Positions 35,767-45,798 are shown, counted from the stretch's first letter. The stretch is DNA of 64,000 nucleotides from a bacterium (GCA_021813505.1 JAKAKI010000057.1:1-64000); one strand, 5' to 3'. The notes: generated by a model not told the origin, from the letters alone. Translations and numbers: made by a program.

Positions 35767-38700
35767 CTAGGCGGTTCTGGGAAGCGGTTGCTTCGCCAAC
35801 AGGTGATTCAACCACTTGTTGGAAACATGCTCTAAGGCAGAGTTTGTCTTCAGGCGCTCATTGAGATTCAGGAAGTCGACCTGATCGAGCGGCTGATCCT
35901 GATTGAAACAGGAAAAGACGGGACCGGTGGGATCACCGGTTACCGGATCGACATGCATTTGGAGACACTGGGCGCAGATTTCTTTCATCATACATTGCAT
36001 GGTCGAGTTGATCGAACCGATGGCAACATGGGCCTGGGGGAGCAGGTCGGCCAGCACTCCGTGACGCGCCTCGCGCACGGCATTCATCATCCTGTCGGAA
36101 CCAATTGCGATAATGCGGTTGATGTCCGCGAACGGGATTGACGGAACGCCGAGTTGGCCACGTCCGTAGGCGTTCATCGCTTGGACGATATTGCCCACGA
36201 ACATACGATCCTGCGGGCGGCGCGGCGCAATCCCCGGCTCAATATCGGTAGCCCAGACGACGACATCCGTTCCCCGTTCCACATCATCCTGCTTGAACAG
36301 GTCGATTCCCTTTTTGTACCCCGCGAAATAGATCACTCGGTTGCCATTGGCCTTCAGCGCCTGGGCAATCGAGAACAAGACGGCGTTGCCCAGACCGCCA
36401 CCGGCAAGCAGGACAGTTTCGCCCTTCGGTATCGAGGTCGGCGTGCCGGTCGGACCCATCACGACAATCGGCTCGCCCGGTCTCAGGTAGGCACACAGGC
36501 GCGAGGAAACTCCCATTTCCAAAACGATCAATGACAGCAATCCCTTTTCCTGATCCACCCACGCGCCGGTCAGTGCGATGCCCTCCATGCTGAGACGCGT
36601 GTCTTCAATCTTGGGGGCAAGCGTCTCGAAATTCTGAAGCCGGAAGAACTGTCCGGGCTGGAACCGGGAGGCAGCTTTGGGGGCACGGACGACAACATCA
36701 ACAATCGTCGGTGTCAGCCGCTCAACCCGTTCGACCGTCGGTAGAAGACTCTCATTTAATCCGTCGATCAACTTGCTCCACAGTTGATCCCGCTCCGGTT
36801 GTAGCTCTGGGGCGAGGCCATTCAATTCATCCGCGAAAAGGGAGACGACATGGGAGTACCCGTCCTTCGCGGAGGCCATGGCCTTGACGACGTTCCCGGC
36901 GTACTTGGGATGGTTGTCGCCGTAGAAGCTGATGTGCCGTCCATTACGGTGATATGACGTGAAGAATCCTGGATTCTCGCTTGTGCCTTTTTCGAATCGC
37001 GGCTCTCCCCCGCCGTTGGCAACTTCCCGGTACGATTGGAAGAACTGGCCCTGCGCGTCGAGTTCAAATGTGCCGGGATACTCCCGCTCGTAGATCACAT
37101 TCGGACTCGTCCCAGCCGCAATCAAGAGCGACCGCGCGGGCAGTCGGACGGTCTGGCCCGTGGTTTTCCAACGGCTGCCATCCTTCGTGTATTCTTCGAA
37201 GACGACCCCATCAAGGCTGCCGTTTTCGCCACGCACCGCTTCGATCGGGCTCATCCGCTCAACGAAGGAGATTCCCTCCTCGAAGGCTTTGATGACTTCC
37301 TCGTGGTTCAGGCGGTACGCCGGAGCATCGGCGAGGTCCTTGCGATAGACAATCCGGACGCCACCCCATTTCTGCACCAGTCCGGCGAGATCGGGAAGTT
37401 CACCGGCTCGTGCGGCACGTGTCCGCTCCTCGCGGATGGCTCTGGCATGCTGGAAGAACTCGGTCAGGACTATTCGGTCTTCCGGACCGATGCCCGCCCA
37501 GAAAGCGTCTTCACCCGCGTCGGCCACGAGCGCCTCGTAGCGGGTAAGCACCTTTTCCACCTGACGTGGGTAATAGGCAAGCAACTCCGTGGCAGTGTCG
37601 ATCGCGGTCAAGCCACCGCCGATGACCAGCGCCGGAAGGCGAATCTGCAGATTGGCCATGGCATCGTTCTTGAACGCCCCCGTCAGTTGCAGCGCCATGA
37701 GGAAATCCGACGCCATGCGGATGCCCTTGATCAGGTTATTTTTCATCTTCACCACGGTCGGTTTCCCCGCCCCGGTGGCAATCGCGATATGATCAAACCC
37801 GTAGCGATCGAAGGCATCCTCGATTGTAACCGTGCCGCCGAATCGGATGCCGCCGTAGATGCGCAGATTCCGGCGCCGTTCCAGCATGAGACGGATGACC
37901 GTGAGGAAGTTCTTGTCCCAACGAACTGTGATGCCGTACTCCGACACGCCACCGAATCCCGCCAGCAGACGCTCATCCAGATTCGCACGAACCGAGTCGA
38001 TGTCACGAATCGGTTCGGGAACGGAGCCATCCGAGCCGGTTAGACGCGATGGGAGCGGTTCGATCTTGAGACCATCCACACCAACGACGCCGAATCCCTC
38101 ATTGATGAGGTGGTGGGCCAGCGTATATCCTGCGGGTCCCATACCGACCACCAGGACGTTTTTCCCGTTGTACGGCAGGGCATGCGGCCGCTTCACGTTC
38201 AAGGGATTCCAACGCGCCAGGAGCGAGTAGATCTCGAAGCCCCATGGCAGTTCCAGAACATCCGTGAGAATTCGCGTTTCGATTTGCGGGATGTTGACTG
38301 GTTCCTGCTTTTGGTAGATGCAAGACTTCATGCAGTCGTTGCAAATCCGATGGCCCGTCCCGGGACACATCGGATTGTCGATCATGACCATGGACAAGGC
38401 GGCCACCGAGTCGCCCCGCGACTTGAGCAGATGCGCTTCGGAAATCTTCTCACCCAGAGGACATCCCTCAAGTTTGATGCCCAACGGATTCGACTTGACC
38501 GGGCCATCCTTCTCGAACAGACCCTTCGAGCATGAGTCCTTGTCGCGTTCATGGCAGAAGATGCAATAGTCGACTTCGTTTAATACCGGCAATGGCGCCA
38601 TGCGCGGATCGGTCAGCGCAAAACCATCCCGGCGCCGGCGCCGCCACTCCGGACCTGCCCATTCGTGCTCGATCCCGCCCGGCGGGGAGTGTCGCTCGAC

Positions 38701-39522
38701 GAGTCCGGCTTCATAGTCCATCTTTTCGGGCAGACGCCAGAGAACCCAGCCGTCGCGATGATGACCGGCCTGGGCATCATAGAAAGCTCTGGCACTCCAT
38801 CGTTCCCAGAGATCGGTCAATAACTGCAGCGCCGCGTTGTCGGCATCACCAATCGGCATTCCCTTGGTAACACCGCAGGCCGATAGCTCGGTCCAATCCG
38901 GCAGCGCTGATTTCAGCGCGGCAACCAACAACCGGAACGTGTTCAGAGCGTTTGTCGAATCGCGCGCCGTGGCGGTGGACTGTACAAGATCAAGCAGCAG
39001 ACACCCCAAACGGGCAACGGCCAGTTCGCCTTCACAGGCGGGATCCGCAAGGCGCTCGAATTCTTCACGCAGTCGGGCAGCACGATGGGCCGTGATGGGA
39101 TCGAGGGACGCACGATCAGAACTGGTGTATCTTTTCAGCACCCGTCGCTGAAGAAACTCCTTCTTGAACCGAAAGACCGGAGCCTGCGCGGCGGTCCATT
39201 CAGCGGCTTCGCCGCGGGCGTCGCTGATGCTAAAGAGCTTTCCGACGAATTCACCCAGGTGACCGGCGACCTCCACGAGCAGATTCGATGAGGTGACCGC
39301 ATCGACCTTCTCACCTTTCACCGCACGGTAGTCGTCGAACCGGCGCCAGAGATTTTCGTCTTTGGCGGCGAGAAATCGATGAAAAGCCTCGGTCAGGCCG
39401 GCGAGGCGTATGGGATCGTACAGATCAGCGTACGTGAAACCTTCGATACCCAAAGATAAGATTGGACGCGCCGCAGCAGGTGTGACGGGCTTGGCAGGTT
39501 GCGATGGTGTCGGGATGTTCAA
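35767..39522 (-). CDS. Fused FAD/Fe-S/NAD(P) oxidoreductase (glutamate-synthase-small-subunit-like plus ferredoxin-reductase-like)
   Basis: 1,251 residues from TTG 39522, with GAGGA 6 bases upstream. Residues 1-310 are a helical domain I do not recognise. Next comes a Cys-rich segment (CIFCHERDKDSC, CPLG, CPGTGHRICNDCMKSC) fit for Fe-S clusters, then a pyridine-nucleotide-disulfide type flavoprotein (VVGMGPAGYTLAHH and VIGGGLTAIDTATELL). The C-terminal third is a dihydroorotate-dehydrogenase electron-transfer-like FAD/NAD module (FQPGQFFRLQ, GPTGTPTSIPKGETVLLAGGG), with CMMKEICAQC plus a later Cys for a [2Fe-2S] cluster. The order matches fused Nfn/sulfide-dehydrogenase-like proteins; electron bifurcation is possible but unproven. 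Confidence 0.85.
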   Translation of the reverse strand: MNIPTPSQPAKPVTPAAARPILSLGIEGFTYADLYDPIRLAGLTEAFHRFLAAKDENLWRRFDDYRAVKGEKVDAVTSSNLLVEVAGHLGEFVGKLFSISDARGEAAEWTAAQAPVFRFKKEFLQRRVLKRYTSSDRASLDPITAHRAARLREEFERLADPACEGELAVARLGCLLLDLVQSTATARDSTNALNTFRLLVAALKSALPDWTELSACGVTKGMPIGDADNAALQLLTDLWERWSARAFYDAQAGHHRDGWVLWRLPEKMDYEAGLVERHSPPGGIEHEWAGPEWRRRRRDGFALTDPRMAPLPVLNEVDYCIFCHERDKDSCSKGLFEKDGPVKSNPLGIKLEGCPLGEKISEAHLLKSRGDSVAALSMVMIDNPMCPGTGHRICNDCMKSCIYQKQEPVNIPQIETRILTDVLELPWGFEIYSLLARWNPLNVKRPHALPYNGKNVLVVGMGPAGYTLAHHLINEGFGVVGVDGLKIEPLPSRLTGSDGSVPEPIRDIDSVRANLDERLLAGFGGVSEYGITVRWDKNFLTVIRLMLERRRNLRIYGGIRFGGTVTIEDAFDRYGFDHIAIATGAGKPTVVKMKNNLIKGIRMASDFLMALQLTGAFKNDAMANLQIRLPALVIGGGLTAIDTATELLAYYPRQVEKVLTRYEALVADAGEDAFWAGIGPEDRIVLTEFFQHARAIREERTRAARAGELPDLAGLVQKWGGVRIVYRKDLADAPAYRLNHEEVIKAFEEGISFVERMSPIEAVRGENGSLDGVVFEEYTKDGSRWKTTGQTVRLPARSLLIAAGTSPNVIYEREYPGTFELDAQGQFFQSYREVANGGGEPRFEKGTSENPGFFTSYHRNGRHISFYGDNHPKYAGNVVKAMASAKDGYSHVVSLFADELNGLAPELQPERDQLWSKLIDGLNESLLPTVERVERLTPTIVDVVVRAPKAASRFQPGQFFRLQNFETLAPKIEDTRLSMEGIALTGAWVDQEKGLLSLIVLEMGVSSRLCAYLRPGEPIVVMGPTGTPTSIPKGETVLLAGGGLGNAVLFSIAQALKANGNRVIYFAGYKKGIDLFKQDDVERGTDVVVWATDIEPGIAPRRPQDRMFVGNIVQAMNAYGRGQLGVPSIPFADINRIIAIGSDRMMNAVREARHGVLADLLPQAHVAIGSINSTMQCMMKEICAQCLQMHVDPVTGDPTGPVFSCFNQDQPLDQVDFLNLNERLKTNSALEHVSNKWLNHLLAKQPLPRTA

Positions 39523-39949
39523 TGTCGTTCCTCTGGTCGATTATCCAAGATGCTGTGTCGCAGGAATGAATGTTCTTGCGGGTAATGTCAACTGGTCCGC
39601 GCCCATAAAGGCAGGCGTCCGTGTGGCCACCCGCGCAAGGGACAAGATAAAAAAGAAAACCATTTTCATATTGAAAAGTCAATAGTCAGAATCGTGCAAT
39701 TGGCGGACATCGCGCTCACCCCCACCGTCGGATCTTCACACAAACGCCTTGACTCATATGCAGTTATGAATATTCTTGGCGTCCAGCATCCACCCGCCGG
39801 AGTTTGCCTGCGCTTCTTATGACTGACTTTCGAATGAGATTTGATTGCCGGCATAGCCCCAATCTCCCACCAATAGGATTCAAAGCTGAGCGAAGACATG
39901 GTATGGGTTCAGTTCGGTTTTTTAGGACTGGGCTCTCAGAGGAGAATTC
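39523..39949. other. Divergent intergenic region, 427 bp
   Basis: It separates the FAD oxidoreductase (minus) from the spermidine-synthase-like gene (plus). AT-rich around 39640-39690, as for a promoter area. Short open frames here lack family features; no other structure was seen. Confidence 0.6.
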
Positions 39950-42900
39950 ATGAATCAACGTACCTGGAGAGTTTCCCTGTTGTTGTTCGGGTCCGGAACC
40001 TGCGCGCTGATCTACCAGGTGGCCTGGCTGCGGGAATTCCGGCTGGTCTTCGGTGCATCAACCGCCGCATCGGCAGCCGTACTCGCCATCTTCATGGCTG
40101 GACTCGGAGTGGGTGGAATCCTGCTGGGCCAGCGTGCCGATCGTCATCCGTCGCCGCTAAGCTTCTACGGACAATTGGAGATGCTGATCGCGGCATCGGC
40201 GGCTCTGACACCATTGCTGATCTGGCTGTCGAGCGCCTTGTACGTCGGTCTGGGCGGCTCAGTCAGCCTGGGCCTGATCGGCGCGACGATTCTGCGGCTC
40301 ATCCTCTCCGCCATCGTGTTGAGTATCCCCACTGTTCTGATGGGAGGGACACTGCCGGCGGCGGCGCGTTCAATCGAATCCGATGAAGACCTGGGACGCC
40401 GGCGTCTGGCAGTGCTCTACGGCGCCAATACCATAGGGGCGGTGACGGGGGCGTTGCTCTCGACGTTCATTCTGCTCGAAGTGCTTGGGACTCACAAGAC
40501 CTTGTGGGCAGCCTGCATTATCAATCTTGCTATCGGCGGTCTGGCCTGGAAGTTGGCACAGGGCAAGACCCCAACCAGGCGTGAAGCGCATACTCCGAAG
40601 GCGCCAGCCTCCCCCCAACCAGAGAAAGCAGCCTCCGCCGCGCCACGGCCTCGCGCGCAGGGAATGCCCGCGCGCTTCATCCTGATTCTTGCCGGAGTGG
40701 TTGGCTTTGCGTTCTTCCTGATGGAGATCGTTTGGTACCGCATGCTGGCGCCGATTCTCGGGGGAACAACCTACACATTCGGATTGATCCTGGCGATCGC
40801 ACTGCTGGGAATCGGCGTGGGAGGCGCGATCTACTCGATGTTTGGCCGGAACCGTGTGGCCACGCTCAGCGGATTGGCCACAACCTGCGCGCTGGAGGGA
40901 TTGTTCATCGCCATCCCGTTCGCGTTGGGGGATCGGATGGCGATCCTGGCGGCACTGCTGCGCAACCTTGGATCAATCGGGTTCGGTGGAAACGTCCTGG
41001 GGTGGTCGCTCGTCACAACCATTGTCGTTTTCCCGGTCGCGCTGGTTGCGGGCATTCAGTTTCCCATGCTCATCGCACTTTTGGGCCGCGGGGTTCGCGA
41101 CGTCGGGAGCCATATCGGAGCGGCATACGCGTGGAATACCGGCGGGGCGATCATCGGATCACTGGCGGGCGGCTTCGGACTGCTGCCGCTTCTGGGTGCG
41201 CTAGGAACCTGGTCGGCCGCGGCCATTCTTCTGGCGGCGTTTGCCGTTGCGACGGGTTTGGCCTCGATACGAGTCGAAAAACGAATGCTGTCCTTGCTGC
41301 CATCGGCGATCGCCATCGTGTGTTGCCTGGGATTCCTGGCATTCTCAAATGGCCCTACCGGTGCCTGGCGGTATAGCTCCATCGGCGCCGGACGCGCCCA
41401 AATCGGAAAGACCCGCAACGAGATTCGCGATTGGCGCCAGTCGCGTAATCGGCTGGTGAAATGGACGGCAGAAGGCGTCGAGAGCAATATCTGCCTCACC
41501 AACGCCACCGGGCTGGCCCTGCTCAACAACGGGAAGTCGGATGGGCATTCGCTGATGGATGCCCCGACGGTCATCATGCTCGGCATGACCAGCGGACTTC
41601 TGCACCCGAATCCCCAAACCGCGCTCGTGGTCGGCCTCGGCACTGGCACAACCGCAGGCTGGCTGGCGGCGATTCCCAGCATTGAGCGTGTGGATGTCGT
41701 CGAGTTGGAGCCGGCGGTTCGAGAAGTCGCGCGCCGCTGCGCTCCGGTGAATCACGATATGCTCAACGACCCAAAAGTCCATCTCATCATCGGTGACGGT
41801 CGCGAAGTTTTGCTGACATCATCACGAAGATACGACTTGATCGTCTCCCAGCCATCCAATCCGTTCCGCGCCGGTGTGTCGAGTCTGTTTAGCAAGGAAT
41901 TCTACGAGGCGGTCAACTCCCGGCTCAATGACGGCGGGATATTCACCCAATGGGCGCAAGCATATGAGATCGATCTGTTAACCATGCGCTCCGTTTACGC
42001 GACCCTGACCTCGGTCTTTCCAAACGTCGAAACCTGGCAGACCATGTCCAATGACGTCTTGCTCGCCTGTTCGCGGAGTTCGATCACTTATGATGTTCCA
42101 CGGCTGCGCCATCGGCTGCAAGCCGAGCCATTCAAGTCGGCCGTGCTGAATTCTTGGCGCGCGACTGACCTTGAGGGAGTCTTGTCGCGCTATGTCGGCA
42201 GGAATTCATTCGCGGTCAGTTTCGGCAAAGGCAAGGGCGGCATTGTGAATACCGACGACCTCAACACCCTGGATTATTCATTCGCACGGACGGTCGGCAG
42301 GGAGTTTGGCTGGACGCTGAACGATTTGAAGGCTGTGGCCCGACAGAACCGGGCCGATCAGCCTGATCTCACCGGAGGGCCTGTTGACTGGGAGCGCGTC
42401 GAGGACGCACGCATCTGCCTGGATGCGATGCAGATGCAAACACCGGCGATGACGGATCACCTCACAGTCGAGCAACGGCATCGCGCCGATGCGCATGTTG
42501 CGTTCATGAATCAGAACTTCCCCGGAATCTGGGACGCCTGGAAACAGCAACCTGAGCCGCCGAGGACGCCGACCGAGCTGGCCGTCGTCGCTTATTCGAT
42601 GGCCGATCAAGGCATGGATGAATGCCGCCCTTATATTGATCAATTACGCGTAACTGAACCTATCGAGGCCGACGTGCTTTGGGCGCACCTGATGATCCGC
42701 AAAGGGGATTTCAAGCATGCCACCGAACTGTTCGTGTCGGTATTCGAACGTTACCGGACCGACCCGTGGCCGTGGACAAGTATCATGACCATCGCACTCC
42801 TCGATGCCGACGCTCTGGCCACACAGGTCGATGGCACTGCGGCCCCACTGTGGGAGGCGTTGAAGCAGCCCTTCGTGGTGGATGCGCTCAATGAAAAACG

Positions 42901-43144
42901 GATATTCAACGCTTTGACCGTGGCCTCCAAGGTCGGCCGGGACACGGCCATCGAAGCCATGAAGGCCTATGAGCCGAATGTCCCATGGATCGGGCAATTC
43001 CTTGCCCGCCGGCTCGAGTTGTACACGATTGCCAACTACCCCCTCGCCGCGGTCGCGCGAAAGGACCTGGCCGAGTACCTCGAGGATGAGCCGTCACAAT
43101 TGACGGAGCTGGGCACGACCGGAGCGAGCGCCACTGCGAAGTAA
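39950..43144 (+). CDS. Membrane-fused spermidine-synthase-like protein
   Basis: 1,064 residues, with AGAGGAG 6 bases before ATG. Residues 1-480 hold about 12-14 membrane segments (LLLFGSGTCALIYQVAWLRE, FMAGLGVGGILLGQRADRH, MGGTLPAAAR), the MFS-like half. Residues 540-710 are an aminopropyltransferase fold with VVGLGTGTTAGWLA, VDVVELEPAV, IGDGREVLL and SQPSNPFRAGVSSLFSKEFY. The usual catalytic Asp is in that GDGRE region, but the substrate sites differ from true spermidine synthase, so the product is uncertain. The remaining 350 residues are soluble and helical. Proteins of this fused architecture are common in FCB and acidobacterial genomes. Confidence 0.85.
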   Translation: MNQRTWRVSLLLFGSGTCALIYQVAWLREFRLVFGASTAASAAVLAIFMAGLGVGGILLGQRADRHPSPLSFYGQLEMLIAASAALTPLLIWLSSALYVGLGGSVSLGLIGATILRLILSAIVLSIPTVLMGGTLPAAARSIESDEDLGRRRLAVLYGANTIGAVTGALLSTFILLEVLGTHKTLWAACIINLAIGGLAWKLAQGKTPTRREAHTPKAPASPQPEKAASAAPRPRAQGMPARFILILAGVVGFAFFLMEIVWYRMLAPILGGTTYTFGLILAIALLGIGVGGAIYSMFGRNRVATLSGLATTCALEGLFIAIPFALGDRMAILAALLRNLGSIGFGGNVLGWSLVTTIVVFPVALVAGIQFPMLIALLGRGVRDVGSHIGAAYAWNTGGAIIGSLAGGFGLLPLLGALGTWSAAAILLAAFAVATGLASIRVEKRMLSLLPSAIAIVCCLGFLAFSNGPTGAWRYSSIGAGRAQIGKTRNEIRDWRQSRNRLVKWTAEGVESNICLTNATGLALLNNGKSDGHSLMDAPTVIMLGMTSGLLHPNPQTALVVGLGTGTTAGWLAAIPSIERVDVVELEPAVREVARRCAPVNHDMLNDPKVHLIIGDGREVLLTSSRRYDLIVSQPSNPFRAGVSSLFSKEFYEAVNSRLNDGGIFTQWAQAYEIDLLTMRSVYATLTSVFPNVETWQTMSNDVLLACSRSSITYDVPRLRHRLQAEPFKSAVLNSWRATDLEGVLSRYVGRNSFAVSFGKGKGGIVNTDDLNTLDYSFARTVGREFGWTLNDLKAVARQNRADQPDLTGGPVDWERVEDARICLDAMQMQTPAMTDHLTVEQRHRADAHVAFMNQNFPGIWDAWKQQPEPPRTPTELAVVAYSMADQGMDECRPYIDQLRVTEPIEADVLWAHLMIRKGDFKHATELFVSVFERYRTDPWPWTSIMTIALLDADALATQVDGTAAPLWEALKQPFVVDALNEKRIFNALTVASKVGRDTAIEAMKAYEPNVPWIGQFLARRLELYTIANYPLAAVARKDLAEYLEDEPSQLTELGTTGASATAK

Positions 43145-43158
43145 AGTGCTCTCCAGCG

Positions 43159-43214
43159 GGGTGCCACGGACAAGCCTTCTCCGGCCCTTTGGAGAAGTCT
43201 TGTCCGTGGCACCC
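43159..43214. repeat. Palindromic repeat, family E
   Basis: GGGTGCCACGGACAAG (43159-43174) with CTTGTCCGTGGCACCC (43199-43214), plus inner stem CTTCTCC / GGAGAAG. It begins 15 bases after the spermidine-synthase-like stop. Confidence 0.88.
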
Positions 43215-43263
43215 AATGATCAGGCTGCCGACTTGATCGATTAATTCACACTGCATCCGGAAA

Positions 43264-43359
43264 ATGTGGCGCGGGCGCCCTCGCCCGCGTTCACCGCGGA
43301 GCGGTGAATCGAAAAGTCCGCGCTTCGCGCGGACGCGGGCGAGGGCGCCCGCGCCACAT
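43264..43359. repeat. T-shaped palindrome, family F
   Basis: Perfect 26-bp outer arms (43264-43289 with 43334-43359, core GGCGCGGGCGCCCTCGCC). Inside are two separate hairpins, TTCACCGC-GGA-GCGGTGAA (43290-43308) and GTCCGCGC-TTC-GCGCGGAC (43316-43334). A single strand would fold into a three-stem T shape. Confidence 0.92.
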
Positions 43360-43362
43360 CAG

Positions 43363-43434
43363 AGCTTGCCGCGGAGCTTACTGCAAAGCCTACTGCAAAG
43401 CTCACTGCAGAGTTTGCTGCAGAGCCTACTACGC
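43363..43434. repeat. 12-bp tandem repeat, six units
   Basis: Six degenerate units of about AGCYTACTGCAR directly after the T-shaped palindrome and before the GWxTD stop. On the plus strand they would encode an SLLQ repeat, but no gene is evident. Confidence 0.75.
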
Positions 43435-43442
43435 GGCCAAAC

Positions 43443-44897
43443 TCAGCCGGATTTCTTGAAGAGGGCGATGGTCGAACGGTCGTGGTGGCCGACCCGGTCG
43501 CTGACCTTGATGGTCAGCAGATAGTCCCCGGGGGGGATCTTTTCCAGATCCAGCGAGCCGAATTGCTTTACGTCGCGCGCCGTGCTGGTGAACTCGCCCG
43601 GCTCCTTGAAATCGAATCGTGCCTTCCCGCGCGTGTCTTTGATCTCGTATGAGATCGTGTAATGGGTGGAACGGTCGTCCCCGAGAAGCAGATTGTAGAT
43701 CTCATAATAGAAGGCGAGTTCCTGGCCGCTGAGATAGGTGCGTGACGGCAGCGGCATGACCATCCGGTCGCCTTTGATGAACGATGCGCCTGGCTCGTAG
43801 ATCGACCAGACAAACGACGCCATCTCGATATCAGAAATCTCGTGGACCTCGGACACGATGAATTTCGGCAGGATAAAGGACTTCGTGTACGTCCCCGACT
43901 TGCCCGTAAACAGATCGTCAATAGTCACGGCGAGGTTGTATTTGCCGGACGGCAGTTCGCAGATTTTCTGCTCGACCATGAGGCGGTTGGACGTTTGCGT
44001 ACTGTCGATGCGACGCCGCAGCAGCCCAATGTCGCTGTAGACTTCTTTCTGATCGTCATCGCGGATTACAACTGTCCGTCGCAGCGAAATCGTGGATGAG
44101 TCCTCTCCCCGTCCGATCACCGACAATGGATACCCCAGATTGACATCCACGCGCCAAAGATTGTCTCCCACGTGGAAACGAACCACGTCCAACGCGTAGT
44201 CGATCAGGTTCTTGCCGTATTCGTGGAAATAGATCGCCGGTTGCAGGTCGATGGCATTCAAGCGAGAGGAGTAGAACTCGTTGAGATCTTCGGGCGGCAG
44301 CGTGGGATCCGTCACCGGGACCATCTCGTAGAAGCCATACCCCCGTTTGTCCCGGAACTGGAACGTCTTGTCCCAACGATAATACGTCCACACTTCGCTG
44401 GCGGCATTGCTGGCACCCAGAGGATCGTCGTTGGCAGCAGCGCCGTAAACATCGGACGCGGCCGGATGGGCTGAGTGCGCCGCTGAGCGATCACCGGCGC
44501 CTTCATCGAGGATTCGCCGCTCATTGGGATCGCCGTAGCGGATGTACACCTCTCCCCGCTCGTCCCAGGGCGGACCGCCTCGTGAGGAACTGCCGAAGCA
44601 GAAAATGGCATGATAGATCCGACGCTGATGCTCCTCTTCGAATTCATTCTTGGCGGTTGTTGGGGTGGGGTCGTGTTCCAGCCAGAATTTGCGCAGCCAT
44701 GAGTTTGCCTCGGCCGTGTCGGCGAGAAGCACGAATTGGGCGTATTTCTCCTTGCCCAACAGCGCTTTCATCGCGGCATCGCTTTGGCGGCTGGTCAATT
44801 TCGGAAGTTGGCCCGGGTGGGGGGCATGGCCGGCGCAACTGCCGAAGATTGCGACAGCCGTAAGAGAGGTTAGGGCGAGGCGGCAGGTTCTAAGCAT
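43443..44897 (-). CDS. GWxTD-domain lipoprotein
   Basis: 484 residues from ATG 44897; codons further upstream lack a signal. Lipobox IFGSC (Cys at about residue 21) makes it a lipoprotein. The GWxTD-like domain shows SWLRKFWLEHDPTPTTAKNE, PPWDERGEVYIRYGDPNER (here P-W-D-E-R replaces the usual GWxTD) and VWTYYR. The C-terminal half is beta-rich with IPPGDYLLTIKVSD. GWxTD proteins are widespread in Acidobacteria, Zixibacteria and relatives and have no proven function; an envelope role is likely. Confidence 0.85.
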   Translation of the reverse strand: MLRTCRLALTSLTAVAIFGSCAGHAPHPGQLPKLTSRQSDAAMKALLGKEKYAQFVLLADTAEANSWLRKFWLEHDPTPTTAKNEFEEEHQRRIYHAIFCFGSSSRGGPPWDERGEVYIRYGDPNERRILDEGAGDRSAAHSAHPAASDVYGAAANDDPLGASNAASEVWTYYRWDKTFQFRDKRGYGFYEMVPVTDPTLPPEDLNEFYSSRLNAIDLQPAIYFHEYGKNLIDYALDVVRFHVGDNLWRVDVNLGYPLSVIGRGEDSSTISLRRTVVIRDDDQKEVYSDIGLLRRRIDSTQTSNRLMVEQKICELPSGKYNLAVTIDDLFTGKSGTYTKSFILPKFIVSEVHEISDIEMASFVWSIYEPGASFIKGDRMVMPLPSRTYLSGQELAFYYEIYNLLLGDDRSTHYTISYEIKDTRGKARFDFKEPGEFTSTARDVKQFGSLDLEKIPPGDYLLTIKVSDRVGHHDRSTIALFKKSG

Positions 44898-45096
44898 GCA
44901 ATCGCACCTATGGGGGACCCCCACTTATAACTTAAGATCGGAAGGGCCTCCCATGTCAAATACGCCTGAGTCGAAAGAATAGTTCATGCAGAGTGAGGTC
45001 TTGCGCCGTTCTATATGTAGAGAATATGGATTAGCGAAACTCAAGACCATGGGTTAGTTTCAGCGGGTAGCGAATCTCAATGACGAGGAGTGGGTT

Positions 45097-45798
45097 ATGA
45101 CCTCAATCGAAGCACTCGTCAACCGCCAGCTCATGCGGCTGGCCGTGAAACAGCAAAGCGTAATTCCTCCCAGACAGCAGGCAGAAGGGCCGCCCCGGCA
45201 ACTTCGGGTGATCACGATTTCCCGCCAGACCGGTTCCGGTGGACGCGCCATCGCACGGAGTCTGGCCGAAACTCTCGGGCTGGAATTCGTCGACCGGCAG
45301 ATTCTGGACTACATCGCCCAGAACACCGGCCCCAGGGACAAACTTCTCGACTCCCTGGACGAACGTACCCGATCCGGAATCGATCTTTGGGTCGAGGGGA
45401 TTCTACGAGGACGGTATATCGACCGGTCCGAATATGCCCATCTGCTGGTGCAGTCGATGACGGCGATGGCCGAGCATGGTGACGCTGTGATATTGGGCCG
45501 CGCCGGCAATGTGATCCTGGGGCCGCGTGGCGGCCTGCACGTACGGATCGTGGCGCCCCGTGAGGTGCGCGTCGCCAATCTGGTTGAATACAAGGGAATG
45601 ACCCCCGAGCAAGCAGATCATGCCGTGCGGGTCTCAGACGACGAACGAAGCACGTTTTACCGAAAGCATTTCGGCGCCAACATTGACGATTCGGCGGACT
45701 ACCATATGGTGATCAATACCGGGAGAGTCACGCTCGACAGGGCCCACGAGATCATCAATGCCGCCTGGGAATTTCTGATCGGGTGGCCGGAACCCTGA
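45097..45798 (+). CDS. Cytidylate-kinase-like P-loop protein
   Basis: 233 residues, with GAGGAG 7 bases before ATG. VITISRQTGSGGRAIARSLAETLGLEFVDRQIL is the modified P-loop (RQTGSGG) of the cytidylate-kinase-like family, followed by AVILGRAGNVIL, RIVAPREVRVANL and YHMVINTGRVTLD. The family is related to CMP kinase but lacks proof of nucleotide specificity. It stands alone between the divergent GWxTD gene and the convergent GT-C gene. Confidence 0.87.
   Translation: MTSIEALVNRQLMRLAVKQQSVIPPRQQAEGPPRQLRVITISRQTGSGGRAIARSLAETLGLEFVDRQILDYIAQNTGPRDKLLDSLDERTRSGIDLWVEGILRGRYIDRSEYAHLLVQSMTAMAEHGDAVILGRAGNVILGPRGGLHVRIVAPREVRVANLVEYKGMTPEQADHAVRVSDDERSTFYRKHFGANIDDSADYHMVINTGRVTLDRAHEIINAAWEFLIGWPEP

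Noticed and set aside
37036-38043. 335-codon open frame on plus
   Set aside because: Antisense to the FAD oxidoreductase; no recognisable family.
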